DNA of 64,000 nt from the NCBI GenBank assembly GCA_947069175.1, contig CAMTDV010000027.1:37213369-37277368 (forward strand), in the 5' to 3' direction. Within the stretch, counting starts at the first letter, position 1, and every line of letters begins with the position of its first letter. This DNA is from Scalesia atractyloides (lineage: Eukaryota > Streptophyta > Magnoliopsida > Asterales > Asteraceae). Shown piece after piece: positions 24,131 to 36,244 of this stretch. A program made the position numbers and the translations under genes. Under the pieces are notes generated by a model. The model did not search any database, was not told the DNA's origin, and saw nothing but the letters and a program-made list of their open reading frames with translations.

Positions 24131-24690
24131 ACAGTTCTTTTCTATTATATTAGTATTAATTCATATTAGATTAGTCTATTAATTCATATTCTATTAGTCT
24201 ACTAATTCATATTAAATTAGTCTTAGTTAGTGATCCCGGCTTAGTGAGTCCTTTCTTCAGTGATGAACTGTTGGCGGCAGTCCTACATTTTGTCTCTGTG
24301 GACCGAGGAGAAAGGGGGCTCGGCAGGAAGAGGATTGTACCGGGAGAGAAGCAAGGAGGTCAACCTCTTTCAAATATACAACATGGATTCTGGCAATGCA
24401 ATGTAGTTGGACTCTCATGTCGATCCGAACGAATCATCCTTTCCACGGAGGCAAATCTTTGCCTGTTAGGTAAGAGGATAGCAAGTTCCAAATTCTGTCT
24501 CGGTAGGACATGTATCTCTATTACTATGAATTTCATAAATGAAGTAGTTAATGGTGGGGTTACCATTATCCTTTTTGTAGTGACGAATCCTGTATGTGTT
24601 CCTAAGAAAAGGAATTTGTCCATTTTTTCGGGGTCTCAAAGGAGCGTGGAAACACATAAGAACTCTTGAATGGAAATGGAAAAGAGATGG
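24131..24690 (+). other. Plastid-like DNA inserted in an LTR (probable NUPT)
   Basis: About 560 bp present in the 5' LTR only, between AAAGCTGACG and CAAAAGACTAATC, which are nearly adjacent in the 3' LTR. From memory the content (for example GTGATCCCGGCTTAGTGAGT, GGCAATGCAATGTAGTTGGA, CAAAGGAGCGTGGAAACACA) matches the spacer between rps12 and trnV-GAC in the chloroplast inverted repeat. The left part also has three repeats of about 22 bp related to ATTAATTCATATTA. The ORF 24244-24669 is a by-product of this DNA and I do not treat it as a gene. Identification needs a plastome alignment. Confidence 0.75.
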
Positions 24691-25021
24691 AATTCTTCAA
24701 AAGACTAATCTGCAGGTACAATATGAAAATAGGCCGGAAGTGCTCGGTAGTGATAGAGGATCTTGTAAAATCCTAAATCTGCCCAAAGTCTGTTTTGTAT
24801 TCTTTCATGTACAATTTATGATCCGCCTGTGGATCTTCTATTACAAGCTTGTATATTATTTTGTATTTTGAATATTTGGTTTGTAATAGTAATTTTACTC
24901 CAAGACTTCCGTTGTGCCGCGTTTAATTGACTATGATGATTATCAACTGATGTCACAATACTCCCCACCCGGGACTACCGGTGTATGGATTTCAGGTTGG
25001 AAATCCGGGGTGTGACAGGGT

Positions 25022-25034
25022 TGGTATCAGAGCC
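25022..25034 (+). promoter_or_regulatory. Primer-binding site of element B
   Basis: TGGTATCAGAGCC, complementary to the initiator Met-tRNA 3' end, four bases after the 5' LTR. Confidence 0.92.
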
Positions 25035-25189
25035 AACGTTTGAGAGAATTAAACACTATCCTTCTTGTGTTTAATCTCAAATTTACACGAGCACATTCCT
25101 TAGACTTCCGAGTCTAGGCATTGACCTAGGATTTACTCGTTTCATTATTAAGTTATTAGTAGGTTTTTGAATTGATTTTTAACAGGAAA

Positions 25190-26299
25190 ATGCCGCCACG
25201 TGTGAGAGGACAAAGTGGAAGAGGAAGAGGTCCAATGAGGGAAGGACCATCGGGGCACATACCCCCTCAACCTCACAACCCAGATGCTTACCAAGAATCA
25301 GGAGATTCGTCTCCTTTGCAACCAGCGAGACGTTCTGTCTCTAATAGACACTCGCCCTCACATTCCCAAAACTCTTACCACTCTCACCACTCTTATCATT
25401 CACACCATTCTCACCATTCCCATTCACACTCTTACCATGAAGAATTTAACCCCAACCATTATTTTAACACACCTCCAGCCGATCAAAATCAGTTGGACCA
25501 ACCACACCCTATGGACGAGGACTCCGACCCGGAGATGCCGCCGTCGGGATCAAATGTGCATCCCATTGAAATTTTGAGCGATTCAAACTCGTATGCCGGA
25601 TCGCCCTACCAAGGTCCAAATGAGTGGGACCAATACTGGAACCAATGCACCTTCGCCCATACTCATTCTCATCACTCTCAACCACCTCCTTTTCAAGAAG
25701 ATGTCCACATGGAACTGGTGGACCAACCTCAACCACCACCTGAACCACCAAGAAGGAAGTTTGGTGCACGTATGTCGGTACGTGCAGGACAAAGGTCGGG
25801 ATCGCTGCCACCTTTGCCCAACTCTTACCCCACAATTCAAGAGGATCCACAAATGGGTGGACTCTCTAATGTTTCACCTATAGTGGAACCAACACCAACA
25901 ACTGTTGTTCAACCACCACCAACAGGTTATACTAACCCAATCCCCACATATCCAGACACGTCTGGGTATGATCCTTATAACCCGTCTACACCGGTAGACT
26001 ATCAAGCATGGTCGCAAGACCCATATATGCAGGCGGTTATGCACAATGCACTTTACCCATCTCCATTCCCACCTACTTATCCACCAACTGGATATCCAAC
26101 TTATGGGTACCAGTATCCGGTTATGCCACAACCACAACCTCTGCCACCACTTGAGGCCATTAATGAGGCCTTGGAAAGAATGAAAGAGATGCAGCAGCAA
26201 GTGGAGAAAACAGAGAAGAAGAAAATAAGTTCTTCAAGAAACTCTCCAAATTGGTCAAGGGAAAGAAGGACGAGTGAAGTCTCTTCTATTAATATGTAG
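25190..26299 (+). pseudogene. Element B N-terminal gag-like ORF
   Basis: About 370 codons from MPPRVRGQSGRGRG, the arginine-rich start usual in this gag class. It continues with a His/Ser-rich tract of SHHS units (about codons 60-90), an acidic part and a long Pro/Gln/Tyr-rich low-complexity segment. It ends with a short coiled-coil-like LEAINEALERMKEMQQQVEK. I chose the internal ATG because MPPR is the family start; an upstream in-frame ATG at 25172 adds six codons. It stops before the capsid region, which starts again after 27.5 kb, so it is separated from gag proper by about 1.2 kb of non-coding repeats. Confidence 0.7.
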
Positions 26300-27507
26300 T
26301 CCCTGCGAGGACATTGTTGTTTCTTTTAGTCCCTGCGTGGACATTTCTATTTCTTTAAAGTCCTTGCATGGACAAGTTTATTTCATTTTTCTAGTATTGT
26401 AATTTCTGTTCAAAAATATTTTGAAGTACTTTTGGAATTATATATATATATATGTAATTTATCCTCTTGAAAACGAGCGCCTCGATTTTATTCAAAATTT
26501 ATGTTCTGCTATATAATTCCAAAAAGACCTTAATAGATTGATTATGCCAAGTGGCGTAGACCACACATTGGCCAAGAAATGATAGTTAAGTACGAAGGGG
26601 TCTTCTATCAGGATAGTTAAGGGATTTTATCCTTCTATTCAGGAGTAAGGGACTAGGTCCAAACCTCCAAGGTTGTTAAGGTCGAAGGTGACCGGGACCA
26701 TTAATCAATCATTAAGGTACTCTTATGTAACATTAAGAAGTGTTCATACTCTTGGTAGTGTGGCTTGAGGAACCACACTAGCCATCAGGCCAATGTGCCC
26801 AATTAATTGTCCAACGGGACAGGCTGATATGCCATATACATCTGATATGATGTAAGCCAATGTGCCCAATTAATTGTCCAATGGGACAGGCTGATATACC
26901 ATATACATTTGATATGATGTAGGCCAATGTGCCCAATTAATTGTCCAACGGGACAGGATGATATGCCATATACATCTGATATGATGTAGGCCAATGTGCC
27001 CAATTAATTGTCCAACGGGACAGGCTGATATGATGTAGGCCAAGGTGCCTAATTTATGTCCAATGCGACAGGCGGATATGTCATATATATATATATATGT
27101 ATATATATATATTATGACCTAAGTAATAGGCTGATGTGCCATATATACTATGTCCAATGTGACCGGCCGATGTGCGCAATTATTATGTCCATTAGGGACA
27201 AGCCTATGAGCTATATAATTGTCAGTGATGACAATGACAGTTGTGACATTGCGATCCACTGTCCAATAACATATGGACTACGTCCAAATTGTAATTTGCC
27301 TATGATGGTACTATTAAGACCTAGGCCAAGTATAGATATGTTAAGCCTAAGGGTTGTGATGTTATTCACACTAGTATAAGTAATGGATTGTTATATCTAA
27401 TATTGAAAGCTGATATGGTTGATACGCCATGGCTAAATGAAGTTTTATTGGTATATAGAAACCAAGACTTAAAGATGGCTATCTCAAATGAAGCATAAAG
27501 TAGCCAC
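26300..27507 (+). other. Non-coding spacer within element B
   Basis: Between the two gag parts. It begins with three copies of the phrase AGTCCYTGCRWGGACA (26299-26375). It contains the 67-bp tandem array and an AT run (about 27083-27111). Remnant coding of the gag linker may lie near 27400-27507, but no frame is open. Confidence 0.6.
26788..27090 (+). repeat. 67-bp tandem array (about 4.7 units)
   Basis: Unit starts GGCCAATGTGCCCAATTAAT fall at about 26788, 26855, 26922, 26989 and 27038. The first three periods are 67 bp, and the fourth unit is 49 bp because of an 18-bp loss. The last unit is degenerate. Confidence 0.92.
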
Positions 27508-28870
27508 ATGAATGTTAAACCCAGCAATGCTGAAAATAAAAATATTAATGATAATGATTTTCAAGCTCGCATTGATGCGGCTGTGGAAAGGGCCATGAGT
27601 AAGGCCATAGAAAAGCTAAGAGAGCCGAGTGCCACTCGCTCTAGACCCCTATCCATTCCACCATCTTCAGCTCATAGGGAGAGCTCTGTTCCCTCTTCAA
27701 ATGCGAAGAGTGAACCAAAGAAAATAGATCTTACTGAATGTCACGTTCTGTTAAAGACGGATGTACTTATAAGTATTCGTCTCATGCAAGCCCTGAGACT
27801 TTAACTGGGAGAAAGGAATTGTAGAAGCCCTAAAGTGGCTAGACGAGATGGAGACAATTGTAGATATCAGCAACTGTGCTGATAAGGATGTGGTCAAGTA
27901 CACCATCTTCAGCTCATAGGGAGAGCTCTGTTCCCTCTTCAAATGCGAAGAGTGAACCAAAGAAAATAGATCTTACTGAATGTCACGTTCTGTTAAAGAC
28001 GGATGTACTTATAAGTATTCGTCTCATGCAAGCCCCGAGACTTTAACTGGGAGAAAGGAATTGTAGAAGCCCTAAAGTGGCTAGACAAGATGGAGACAAT
28101 TGTAGATATCAGCAACTGTCCTGATAAGGATGTGGTCAAGTACGTATCATAATCCTTAAAGGGCAATGCCCTAATATGGTGGAAAGCCTGATTCAATCAA
28201 CAAGTAAGTTACACCTGTACAACTTGGGATGGTCCAAGTTTGTTGAATTGGTAAAAGAAACTTATTGCCCAACCCATGAGGTGGAGAAGTTAGAGACAGA
28301 CTTTTTGTCTCTTTCCATGAAAAACCTAGATTGCCGGAAATATGTTTCCGATTTCAATTCCCTATTTAGGTTAGTATCCTACCTACTCACCCCCGAATCC
28401 AAACGCATTGCGCGTTTCATAAATGGGTTGGCGCCCGAGATAAAGGGCATGGTAAAGGCTGCACAGCCTAATACCTATAGGTCTGCTGTAGACCTATCTC
28501 TTTCCCTCACCCTAGATCTGGTAAGACAAAAGTTAGTTAAGACTGAAACTGACGGAAAGAGGAAGCGGGAGGATAATAACTCCCAAGGGTTTAAGAAGAA
28601 AGGAAATTTCGGGTTCAAGAAGAACCAGCACGCGTCTAGTGACAAACCTCTGTGTAAGAATTGTAAATATAGGCACTAGGGACAGTGTAGTATAAATTCA
28701 TAAACCAAACCCTGTGATATCTGCAAGAGAAGAGGGCATAAGACCTTAGATTGCAAGGATCTTAAGGATACAGTTTGCTACAACTGCAATGAAAAGGGGC
28801 ATATAACGTACAATTGCCCCAAGAAACCCAAAAGTAATGATGCAAAGCCTGGAGAGGCCAAAAAGGGAAT
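27508..28870 (+). pseudogene. Element B gag (capsid and zinc knuckles), interrupted
   Basis: Gag resumes at 27508 with QARIDAAVERAMSKAIEKL. It is broken by the 242-bp duplication and continues at 28176 with the retrotrans_gag core (FVELVKETYCPTHEVEKLE, then YVSDFNSLFRLVSYL and RFINGLAPEIKGMV). Three CCHC-type knuckles follow in the same frame through to 28870: CKNCKYRH then a stop where Trp is expected then GQC, then CDICKRRGHKTLDC and CYNCNEKGHITYNC. Additional stops lie after the first knuckle and after PVPFK. Role: particle assembly and RNA packaging; non-functional here. Confidence 0.85.
27659..28142 (+). repeat. 242-bp tandem duplication inside gag
   Basis: Copy 1 is 27659-27900 and copy 2 is 27901-28142, nearly identical (three differences noticed, for example CTGAGACT against CCGAGACT). 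The period is not a multiple of three, so gag is frameshifted. Confidence 0.93.
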
Positions 28871-28885
28871 GCCCGTGCCTTTCAA

Positions 28886-29269
28886 ATGAATGCTAGGGAG
28901 GCCGTTAATGACAACAACGTCATAACAGGTACATTCCCCATTAACAATATTTACGCTAGAGTTCTTTTTGATTCGGGTGCGGATAAATCATTTGTTGACC
29001 ATAAGTTTAGTAAGCTATTAAACTTGCCCATAAGAACTCTAGACAAAATTTATGAGATAGAACTCGCTGATGGAACCTTAGAAAATGCTTCTTCCATTCT
29101 TGATGAATGCTCTATATCCATTAAGAATCATTCCATCCCTATCTCTCTTCTGCCAATAAAATTGGCAGGGTTCGATGTTGTCTTAGGCATGGATTGGTTA
29201 TCTCATAACCAAGCTCGCATTGCCTGTGATAAAAAGCTCTTCGAAATTAAAACCCCTCTGGTGAAATGA
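28886..29269 (+). pseudogene. Element B aspartic protease
   Basis: Processes the polyprotein. Shows VLFDSGADKSFVDHKF, with the DSG active-site triad, and the conserved FDVVLGMDWLSHNQA flap/C-terminal motif. Length and order are normal for an RVP_2 domain. Separated from gag by a stop; it ends with a stop overlapping the start of the RT segment by four bases. Confidence 0.88.
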
Positions 29270-31106
29270 TCACCATCCCCGGAGACTCACACTATGGATT
29301 GCCGGACAAGGTGTCGTTATATAAGGCATCCAAGTGTTTGAGAAAAGGATGTGTCATCTACATGGCACAAGTTACCATAAATGAGCCTAAGCCAAACATG
29401 AAGGACCAACCAGTCATCTCGGAATATCCCAATGTTTTCCCTAAAGAATTACCAGGCCTACCTCCGGATAGGCAAGTGGAGTTCCGAATTGACATCATCC
29501 CAGGATCAGCACCAGTGGCTAGAGCTCCATATAGGCTAGCACCAACGGAGATGAAGGAATTAAGGACGCAGTTGGATGAACTCTTGCAGAAAGGCTTTAT
29601 TCAGCCTAGTTCCTCACCTTGGGGAGCTCCTATCCTTTTCGTTAAAAAGAAAGACGGTTCGATGCGGATGTGCATTGACTACCAGGAGCTGAACAAACTA
29701 ACAATTAAGAATAGATATCCTTTGCACAGGATCAATGATTTATTTGACCAACTTCAAGGGGCTAGTTACTTTTCTAAGATAGATTTGAGATCAGGATATC
29801 ATCAACTGAAGGTTAGAAGTGAAGATGTTCCTAAGACAGCCTTCAGGAACCGCTATGGTCATTTTGAATTTTTGGTGATGCATTTTGGGTCACAAATGCA
29901 CCTGCAGCATTCATGGATCTCATGAATAGAGTCTGCAAACCGTATTTGGATAAGTTTGTCATTGTCTTCATAGACGATATACTTATCTATTCTTGTAATC
30001 AAGCTGATCACGAGAAACATCTTAGGTGCATCTTAGAACTGTTAAGACAAGAGAAACTTTATGCAAAGTTCTCTAAATACGGATTTTGGCTTAGAGAAGT
30101 CCAATTCCTTGGACATGTTGTAAGTGAGCGTGGCATCCAAGTGGATCCCGCCAAGATTGATGCCATCATGAATTGGGAAGTGCCCAAGACCCCAACGGAG
30201 GTTCGTAGTTTCTTAGGATTGGCTGGATACTATAGGAGGTTCATTGAGAACTTTTCAAGGATAGCTACTCCTTTAACTTCCTTAACCCATAAGAATATCA
30301 AGTTTAAATGGGGTCCAAAACAACAAGAATCTTTTGATATTCTAAAACACAAGTTGAGCAACGCTCCTGTGTTATCTCTACCTGAGGGTATTGAGAATTT
30401 TGTTGTCTATTGTGATGCATCACACACCGGTGTGGGCTGTGTACCAATGCAAAATGGTAAGGTGATTGCCTATGCATCACGACAATTAAAGGTGCATGAA
30501 AAGAATTAAACCACCCATGATTTGGAACTGGGTGCCGTTGTATTTGCACTAAAACGGTGGAGACATTACTTGTATGGCACGAAATGTATTATATACACTG
30601 ATCATAAAAGTCTCCAGCATTTGTTCAATCAGAAAGAATTGAACATGCGACAACGACGATGGATGGAAACACTTAATGATTATGATTGCGAGATTCGTTA
30701 CCATCCAGGCAAGGCAAATGTAGTTGTCGATGCCTTAAGTCGCAAGGAAAGGGTTAAACCTATAAGGATTAACGCTAAGAGTATTGAACTCGGAAATAGC
30801 TTAAGTGAGAAGCTATTAGATGCGCAAAAACAAGCCTTATTAGAGGCTAATATTCCTAATGAGGGATTAGGCGGAACTGTTGATCAGTTAACGCCTGGAA
30901 AGGATGGAATCCTAAGATTTAATGATAGAATTTGGGTTCCAATCTTTGGAGGACTTAGAGATCTAATCCTCCAAGAAGCGCACAATTCAAGATACTCAGT
31001 TCACTCGGGATGTGACAAGATGTATCAAGATCTGAAGAAGAATTATTGGTGGATGGGTTTGAAGAAATCCATAGCCACGTATGTGTCTGACGTGTTCGCA
31101 AGTTAA
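29266..31106 (+). pseudogene. Element B RT, RNase H and integrase zinc region, broken
   Basis: RT opens with VISEYPNVFPKELPGLPP and has MRMCIDYQELNKLTIKNRYP and SKIDLRSGYHQL. A one-base loss near 29890 shifts the frame just after FLVMHFG. The rest (29913-30509) keeps the active site VIVFIDDILIYS and FLGLAGYYRRFIENFSRIA, then RNase H VVYCDASHTGVGC. A stop at 30507-30509 follows HEKN. RNase H resumes with YTDHKSLQHLFNQKELNM and VVDALSRKE, then the integrase HHCC region (EAHNSRYSVHSGCDKMYQDL). There an indel near 31080 ends the frame. Confidence 0.9.
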
Positions 31107-32220
31107 GGCCGAACATCAAAAACCGTCAGGACTTCTACAACAACTTGAGATTCCCACCTAGAAATGGGAAATGGTAACTATGGATTTGATTACCAAGTTA
31201 CCAAAGACCAAAAGTGGTAATGACACTATTTGGGTCATTGTAGACAGACTGACTAAGTCAGCTCATTTCTTGCCAATTAAAGAGACTTATAGTTCTGACA
31301 AATTGGCTAAGTTGTATATGGACAAGATTGTGTCCCTACACGGTGTGCCAGTATCTATTGTATCTGACAGAGATACTAGATACACATCTCACTTTTGGAA
31401 AAGTTTCCAGCAATCATTAGGCACACGATTAAATTTGAGTACGGCTTACGATCCACAGACTGATGGTCAAAGTGAGCGTACTATCCAGACACTAGAAGAC
31501 ATGCTTAGAGCATGTGTGATTGATTTAGGTGGAAGTTGGGATGACCACTTACCCCTAATAGAATTCTCCCACAATAATGGCTATCATACGAGCATCAAGG
31601 CTGCTCCTTTTGAGGCTTTGTATGGAAGAAAATGTAGAACGTCCGTGTGTTGGGCAGAAGTTGGGGAAGCCCAACTATCAGGACCTGAGATTGTCCTGGA
31701 GACCACGGAAAACATTGTGTGAATCCGTGATCGTCTCAAAACTGCCAGGGATAGGCAGAAGAGCTACGCTGACAAGAGGCGTAAACCTCTTAAGTTCCAA
31801 GAAGGGGACAAGGTCATGCTGAAAGTATCACCCTGGAAAGGTGTGATGCGTTTTGGAAAGAAGGGCAAGTTGAGCCCAAGATATCTTGGACCATTCAAGA
31901 TAGTCGAATGTGTCGGCACTGTAGTCTATAAGCTCAGGTTGCCAGAGGAGCTTAGTGGAATTCATGATGTATTCCACATATCTAATCTTAAGAAATGTCT
32001 AGCCGATGAGTCGCTAGCAATATCGCACGAGGATGTGCAAATTGATGAAAACCTATGGTTCATTGAGAAACCAATTTCGATCGAGGATCGACACGTTAAG
32101 AAGCTCCGAAGGAAAATGATACCTATAGTAAAGGTTAAGTGGGACGCTTTTAGAGGTCCCGAGTATACATGGGAGGTTGAGTCCACTATGCGACAAAAGT
32201 ACCCCCATCTTTTTGAATAA
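31107..32220 (+). pseudogene. Element B integrase core and chromodomain-like tail
   Basis: Core residues: Asp in TMDLITKLP, Asp in IVSDRDTRYTS, Glu in SERTIQTLEDMLRA. Then LYGRKCRTSVCWAEVG. One stop (31720-31722) follows ENIV, and the same frame goes on through ARDRQKSYADKRRKPL, the GPF-like SPRYLGPFKI and the C-terminal chromodomain-like WDAFRGPEYTWEVES, ending PHLFE at 32220. Except for that stop and one near 31160, the domain is well conserved and closely resembles that of element A. Confidence 0.9.
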
Positions 32221-32244
32221 AATCTCGAAGTCGAGATTTCTTTT

Positions 32245-32257
32245 AAGGGGGTGAGGA
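32245..32257 (+). promoter_or_regulatory. Polypurine tract of element B
   Basis: The purine-rich AAGGGGGTGAGGA lies immediately before the 3' LTR and primes plus-strand synthesis. Confidence 0.85.
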
Positions 32258-35055
32258 TGTAACACCCTGAAAATTTGTTTGGTCTCCAAGCAAAACCCCA
32301 AAACCATTAATTCGAAACCATGGCTTCTCTAAACTGCTATGCCACGTTTTGGGACGCTTGTAAGCTTCTTCTTACACCCCTAAACACCTGGCTTCACCTC
32401 CTTTTAGTTCTCCAACTATAAATAGGTGATCAAGTTCACCATTTGAACTTGCACCTTTCTAAATCATAACTCTTCTCCCTCCTCTGGAAGTTCCTAGCTG
32501 AAAGGAGCATCCAACTTAGTTCTCTTGCATTGTAGGAACCTCTTGTAAGTGTTCCTTGCTCTTTCTTTTTCGTTTATAGGCTTTTATAGTCAAAAGTCAA
32601 GCGTTTTACGGAAAACGCTTTGACTTTCACTTAAGACCATTATGGTCCAGCCATTGTTCAAAATGAACATGGCTAAGTGATCATAACAAGGTAGGTGTTA
32701 GTCCCTATAAAGGGCACCTCCCGAATATCACGTTTGCTAGACCAATTGACGGGTCAAAGTTATAATATTAAAAAGTCAAACAGGCCATTTTTCGGAAAAA
32801 TCATAAATTGATCTTATATATGTTATGAAACCTGTTTTGACACTTAAACAAGTTGGTAATAATTATTAGAACATGTAAGAACATGTTCGGCTCATCAATT
32901 TCAGTTCTAGGGTCGGTTCGCAACCGAAAGTCGCGAAGTTTGTCTTCTGCTTTGACTTTCGATTCTGACCTGATTTAGACTAGTTATCTACTGATTTAAA
33001 GTTTCATTATGATCATAATATAATGTAGCAGAAGCCTCTGAGGTTATATTACATGATCATAATCAGAATCCAAGTTTATGCGCAAGTTCCATAATTATGC
33101 CATCCTTGACCAAAATGCCATTTTTACATAAATCAAGGTTTTAATGATAATAAACTTGAAAATGAGTTTCCTACTGATGTAATATTATAAGTAGGATTAT
33201 TTGGGATGTTAAACCAAGTTATAAACTTAGTTTTCAAGCAGGTCCTTAAACTATGTCGATAAATGACGGTTTTAGCCCTTGTGACTTATAAAATGGTTTT
33301 AATCAAATCTTTCCAAGGTAAATCATTTACCTAGTGATATTTTATATGAAGTAACATATCTAAAACATTTTAATCTGACCTTAACATCAGTTTTCGTAAA
33401 AATCACATAAAGACGCCATTTTACGTCATAAGCGCCGTTTAAGCGTATAGTATGGTTTTAAACCATATTAATGGACCAAGACTTGTTACCTACTAATTTT
33501 AAAACTTATTTTAAACATATTTACAGTAGGTAAATGTTATAAACTCAGAATCCCAAATAATTTATAAACTTGTGTAAAATGACCAAAATGCCCCTTTGGT
33601 GCATAGTTTGGTCATAAAAGATAATTTACACATATAATTGACATCCTACTGATATTATATCATAAATAAAATGTTTTTCCAGAATAATTATGATGGTAAA
33701 CTTAAAATATATTCAAGTTTCTTTTATACGGTATGAAATTACCAAAAATGCCCTTATCAGGCATAGTTTCGTTTTAAAACCATAACGGGCATATAAGTTA
33801 ATATCCTACTGATAATTTAACTTATTTAAAGTATAATGGCATATAGAACTTGTCCATGACTTATCCGATTACCCGATATCACTAATATGCGCATGGTTAC
33901 GTATATGTAACTATTTTACGAAAACTAACCGAAACGGGTTTAACCTTGTCATTTGTCTCAAAATCCAGAATGTTAATATTTTACCCATATTAAACAAGTC
34001 AAGGTACTTGTTGGGATTAAACTACATTCTATCCAATCATCGTTTAATCTAGCATCATACGTTTTGATCAAGTACGCTAGTCGGTCTAAGTCTATGACTT
34101 AAATAAGACCGTTAGTATTTAATTGGTTAGTTTATGCCATAATCCAGACTAGAGAGTTGCCGGTAAATGCTATCTGCACTTAGTCCTTTTTGTGTATGGC
34201 TGAGTTATTAAAAATTTAAGAAGACTGGCTCAGGTAAATACTCTTGACTTATTTCCCCTATACGGGATTGGGTTACGGTAAATTATTACCGCCTGGTCAG
34301 AAATAGGATTAATCGAACGCCGGTTTGGGATAGAAATCTGCATATTCTATTTTAATCAGTTTTGTTTGATAATTTAAACATCAGGGGTTAACTACCTTGT
34401 CCTGGATATCCTCGACTCATTACAATCGAAATGGTTACAACCTTAGCGCGGGTGTAGGCATACATCCGATAGACGCTCAATTATGCATTCCCACAAGGTT
34501 GGGAGGAATTGACTCCTTCGTGAGTCCAAAGTGGTGTGTACGTTAATTGTGTCTCGGTTTTAGTGCCGAACCTCGTATGTATGACAAACATGTAAATCTG
34601 TTAACAAGGTTGGACGGTCAATTAACCCAAGTTATAAAAAGAATTTTTGTGTTGATACGCACTTAAAACATTTTCGAAATGTTTTCAAAATGAGTCAGTT
34701 GGGTGTATTTACCAGCGAAAGCTGACGTATTTTCAAAAGACTAATCTGCAGGTACAATACGAAAATAGGCCGGAAGTGCTCGGTAGTGATAGAGGATCCT
34801 GAAAAATCCTAAATCTGCCCAAAGTCTGTTTTGTATTCTTCCCATGTACAATTTATGATCCGACTGTGGATCTTCTATTACAAGCTTGTATATTATTTTG
34901 TATTTTCGAACATGTGGTTTGTAATAGTAATTTTACTCCAAGACTTCCGTTGTGCCGTGTTTAATTGACTATGATGAATATCAACTAACGTCACGATACT
35001 CCCCACCCGGGCCCACCGGTGTATGGATTTCGGGTTGGAAATCCGGGGTGTGACA
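32258..35055 (+). repeat. 3' LTR of element B (2798 bp)
   Basis: Starts TGTAACACCCTG and ends GGGGTGTGACA, followed by the TTGGA duplication. It lacks the 613-bp U3 block and the plastid-like block of the 5' LTR. It keeps a short stretch near 34640-34695, with a TTTTCGAAATGTTTTCAAAA motif, that the 5' LTR has lost. TATA box at 32416-32425. Confidence 0.93.
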
Positions 35056-35060
35056 TTGGA

Positions 35061-36173
35061 GTAGAAGCTCGACCCTTGCAATTGGTCGAACAAGTCGTCA
35101 ATTCTCGGTAGTGGGTACCGATTCTTGATAGTAAGCTTATTCAACTCTTAGTAATCTATACACATCCTGAACGTTCCATCCTTTTTCTTTACAAATAAGA
35201 CTGGAGCTCCCCACGGCGAAAAGCTTGGTCGAATGAATCCCTTATCCAACAACTCTTGAAGTTGTGTGGATAACTCCTGCATCTCTGAAGGTGCTAGACG
35301 ATATGGAGACTTGGCTACAGGTTTAGCTCCCGGCACCAAGTCGATGTGAAACTCGACTTGCCGTTGGGGTGGTAATCCCGGCAAGTCCTCAGGGAAAACT
35401 TCAGGGTATTCTTTTACCACAGGAATTTCTTCAAGCTTAGGCTCCTCGGCCTTCTTGTCAACTACATGTGCTAGGAAGGCTATGCAACCCTTCCGTAAGC
35501 ATGCTCTAACTTTCATACAATTAATGATCCGCAATGGTGTGTCGCGTTTTTCTCCGTGAATAACAATGGTCTCCTCATTCGGTAGCGGTACACGGATAAT
35601 CTTCTCATGACACACTACTTCGGCTTGGTTATCGGACAGCCAATCCATACTGACTACTACGTCGAAGCTACCTAACTGAACTGGTAAGAGGTCGATGTTG
35701 AACTTTTGCTGACCCAGCTCCAACGAACATCCTTTAATGATTTCCTTCGACTCAACTAATTTACCATTCGCCAATTCTATAGAATAGGGGACATCTAGCT
35801 TACAAGATTCTACGCCCAATATATTTTTAAATTCCATGGAAATAAAGCTAAAATCGGCACCGGTATCAAATAATATGGATGCAAAATGATTGTTGATAGA
35901 GAACGTACTAGTGACCACGTTATGGTCTCTGCGTGCATCCTTTGCCCCGATCACAAAAGCTCTCCCACGATCTTGATTTCCCTTGGGAAAATCTTTCTTC
36001 CAATGATATTTGCTTCCACAATCATAGCATCCAGTCTCATGCCCAACTCCATTCCCAATTCCATTACCCACACCGTTCCCGTTTCCTCCCCTTCCTGTCG
36101 TCGCCCAACGTGTCTCAGAACGGTGGCCACCCTTGCCACACTTGTCACACTTAAAAACTCGACAAGTACCCAA
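35061..36173 (-). pseudogene. Element A zinc knuckles, protease and first half of RT
   Basis: Minus strand from 36173: CDKCGKGGH and CYDCGSKYH (CCHC-type, the second incomplete), a Gly/Asn repeat linker, then protease SILFDTGADFSFIS and FDVVVSMDWLSDNQAE. RT follows with EYPEVFPEDLPGLPP, KSPYRLAPSEMQEL and FRMCIDY. A stop sits at 35148-35150, and reading continues with ELNKLTIKNRYPLPRIDDLF to LQGSSFYS, where element B interrupts it. The remaining half of RT is at 19977-21087. The gag frame and this frame are not joined. Confidence 0.9.
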
Positions 36174-36244
36174 ATGGTGATACTTTCACTTGTCGCAATT
36201 AGGATAGGGGCCTTCATACTTCTTTCGACCAGTGGTGGTTGTAG

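Larger units (their letters stand above)
21093..25017 (+). repeat. 5' LTR of element B (3925 bp, enlarged)
   Basis: Starts TATAACACCCTG (a TG-to-TA change against the 3' LTR) and ends GGGGTGTGACA before the PBS. Two blocks are absent from the 3' LTR: about 613 bp at 21105-21717 and about 560 bp at 24131-24690. Outside these blocks the two LTRs are close; about three differences are visible in the first 165 bp after 21718. Confidence 0.92.
21093..35055 (+). mobile_element. Gypsy element B: complete chromovirus inserted in A's RT
   Basis: LTRs at 21093-25017 and 32258-35055, PBS at 25022 and polypurine tract at 32245-32257 show plus-strand orientation. The target duplication TTGGA lies at 21088-21092 and 35056-35060. 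Removing the element and one TTGGA restores a continuous SFYSKIDL reading in A's reverse transcriptase, which proves the nesting. The insert has gag, three zinc knuckles, protease, RT, RNase H and integrase with chromodomain-like end, all with stops or frameshifts. The first dinucleotide of the left LTR is TA instead of TG. Confidence 0.95.

Noticed and set aside
24244..24669. 141-codon ORF in the element B 5' LTR as a protein gene
   Set aside because: It lies in the probable plastid-derived spacer DNA, is absent from the 3' LTR and shows no protein family; an incidental open frame.
26788..27090. CRISPR-like array of regular repeats
   Set aside because: Units are head-to-tail without unique spacers, and the DNA is a plant nuclear retrotransposon.
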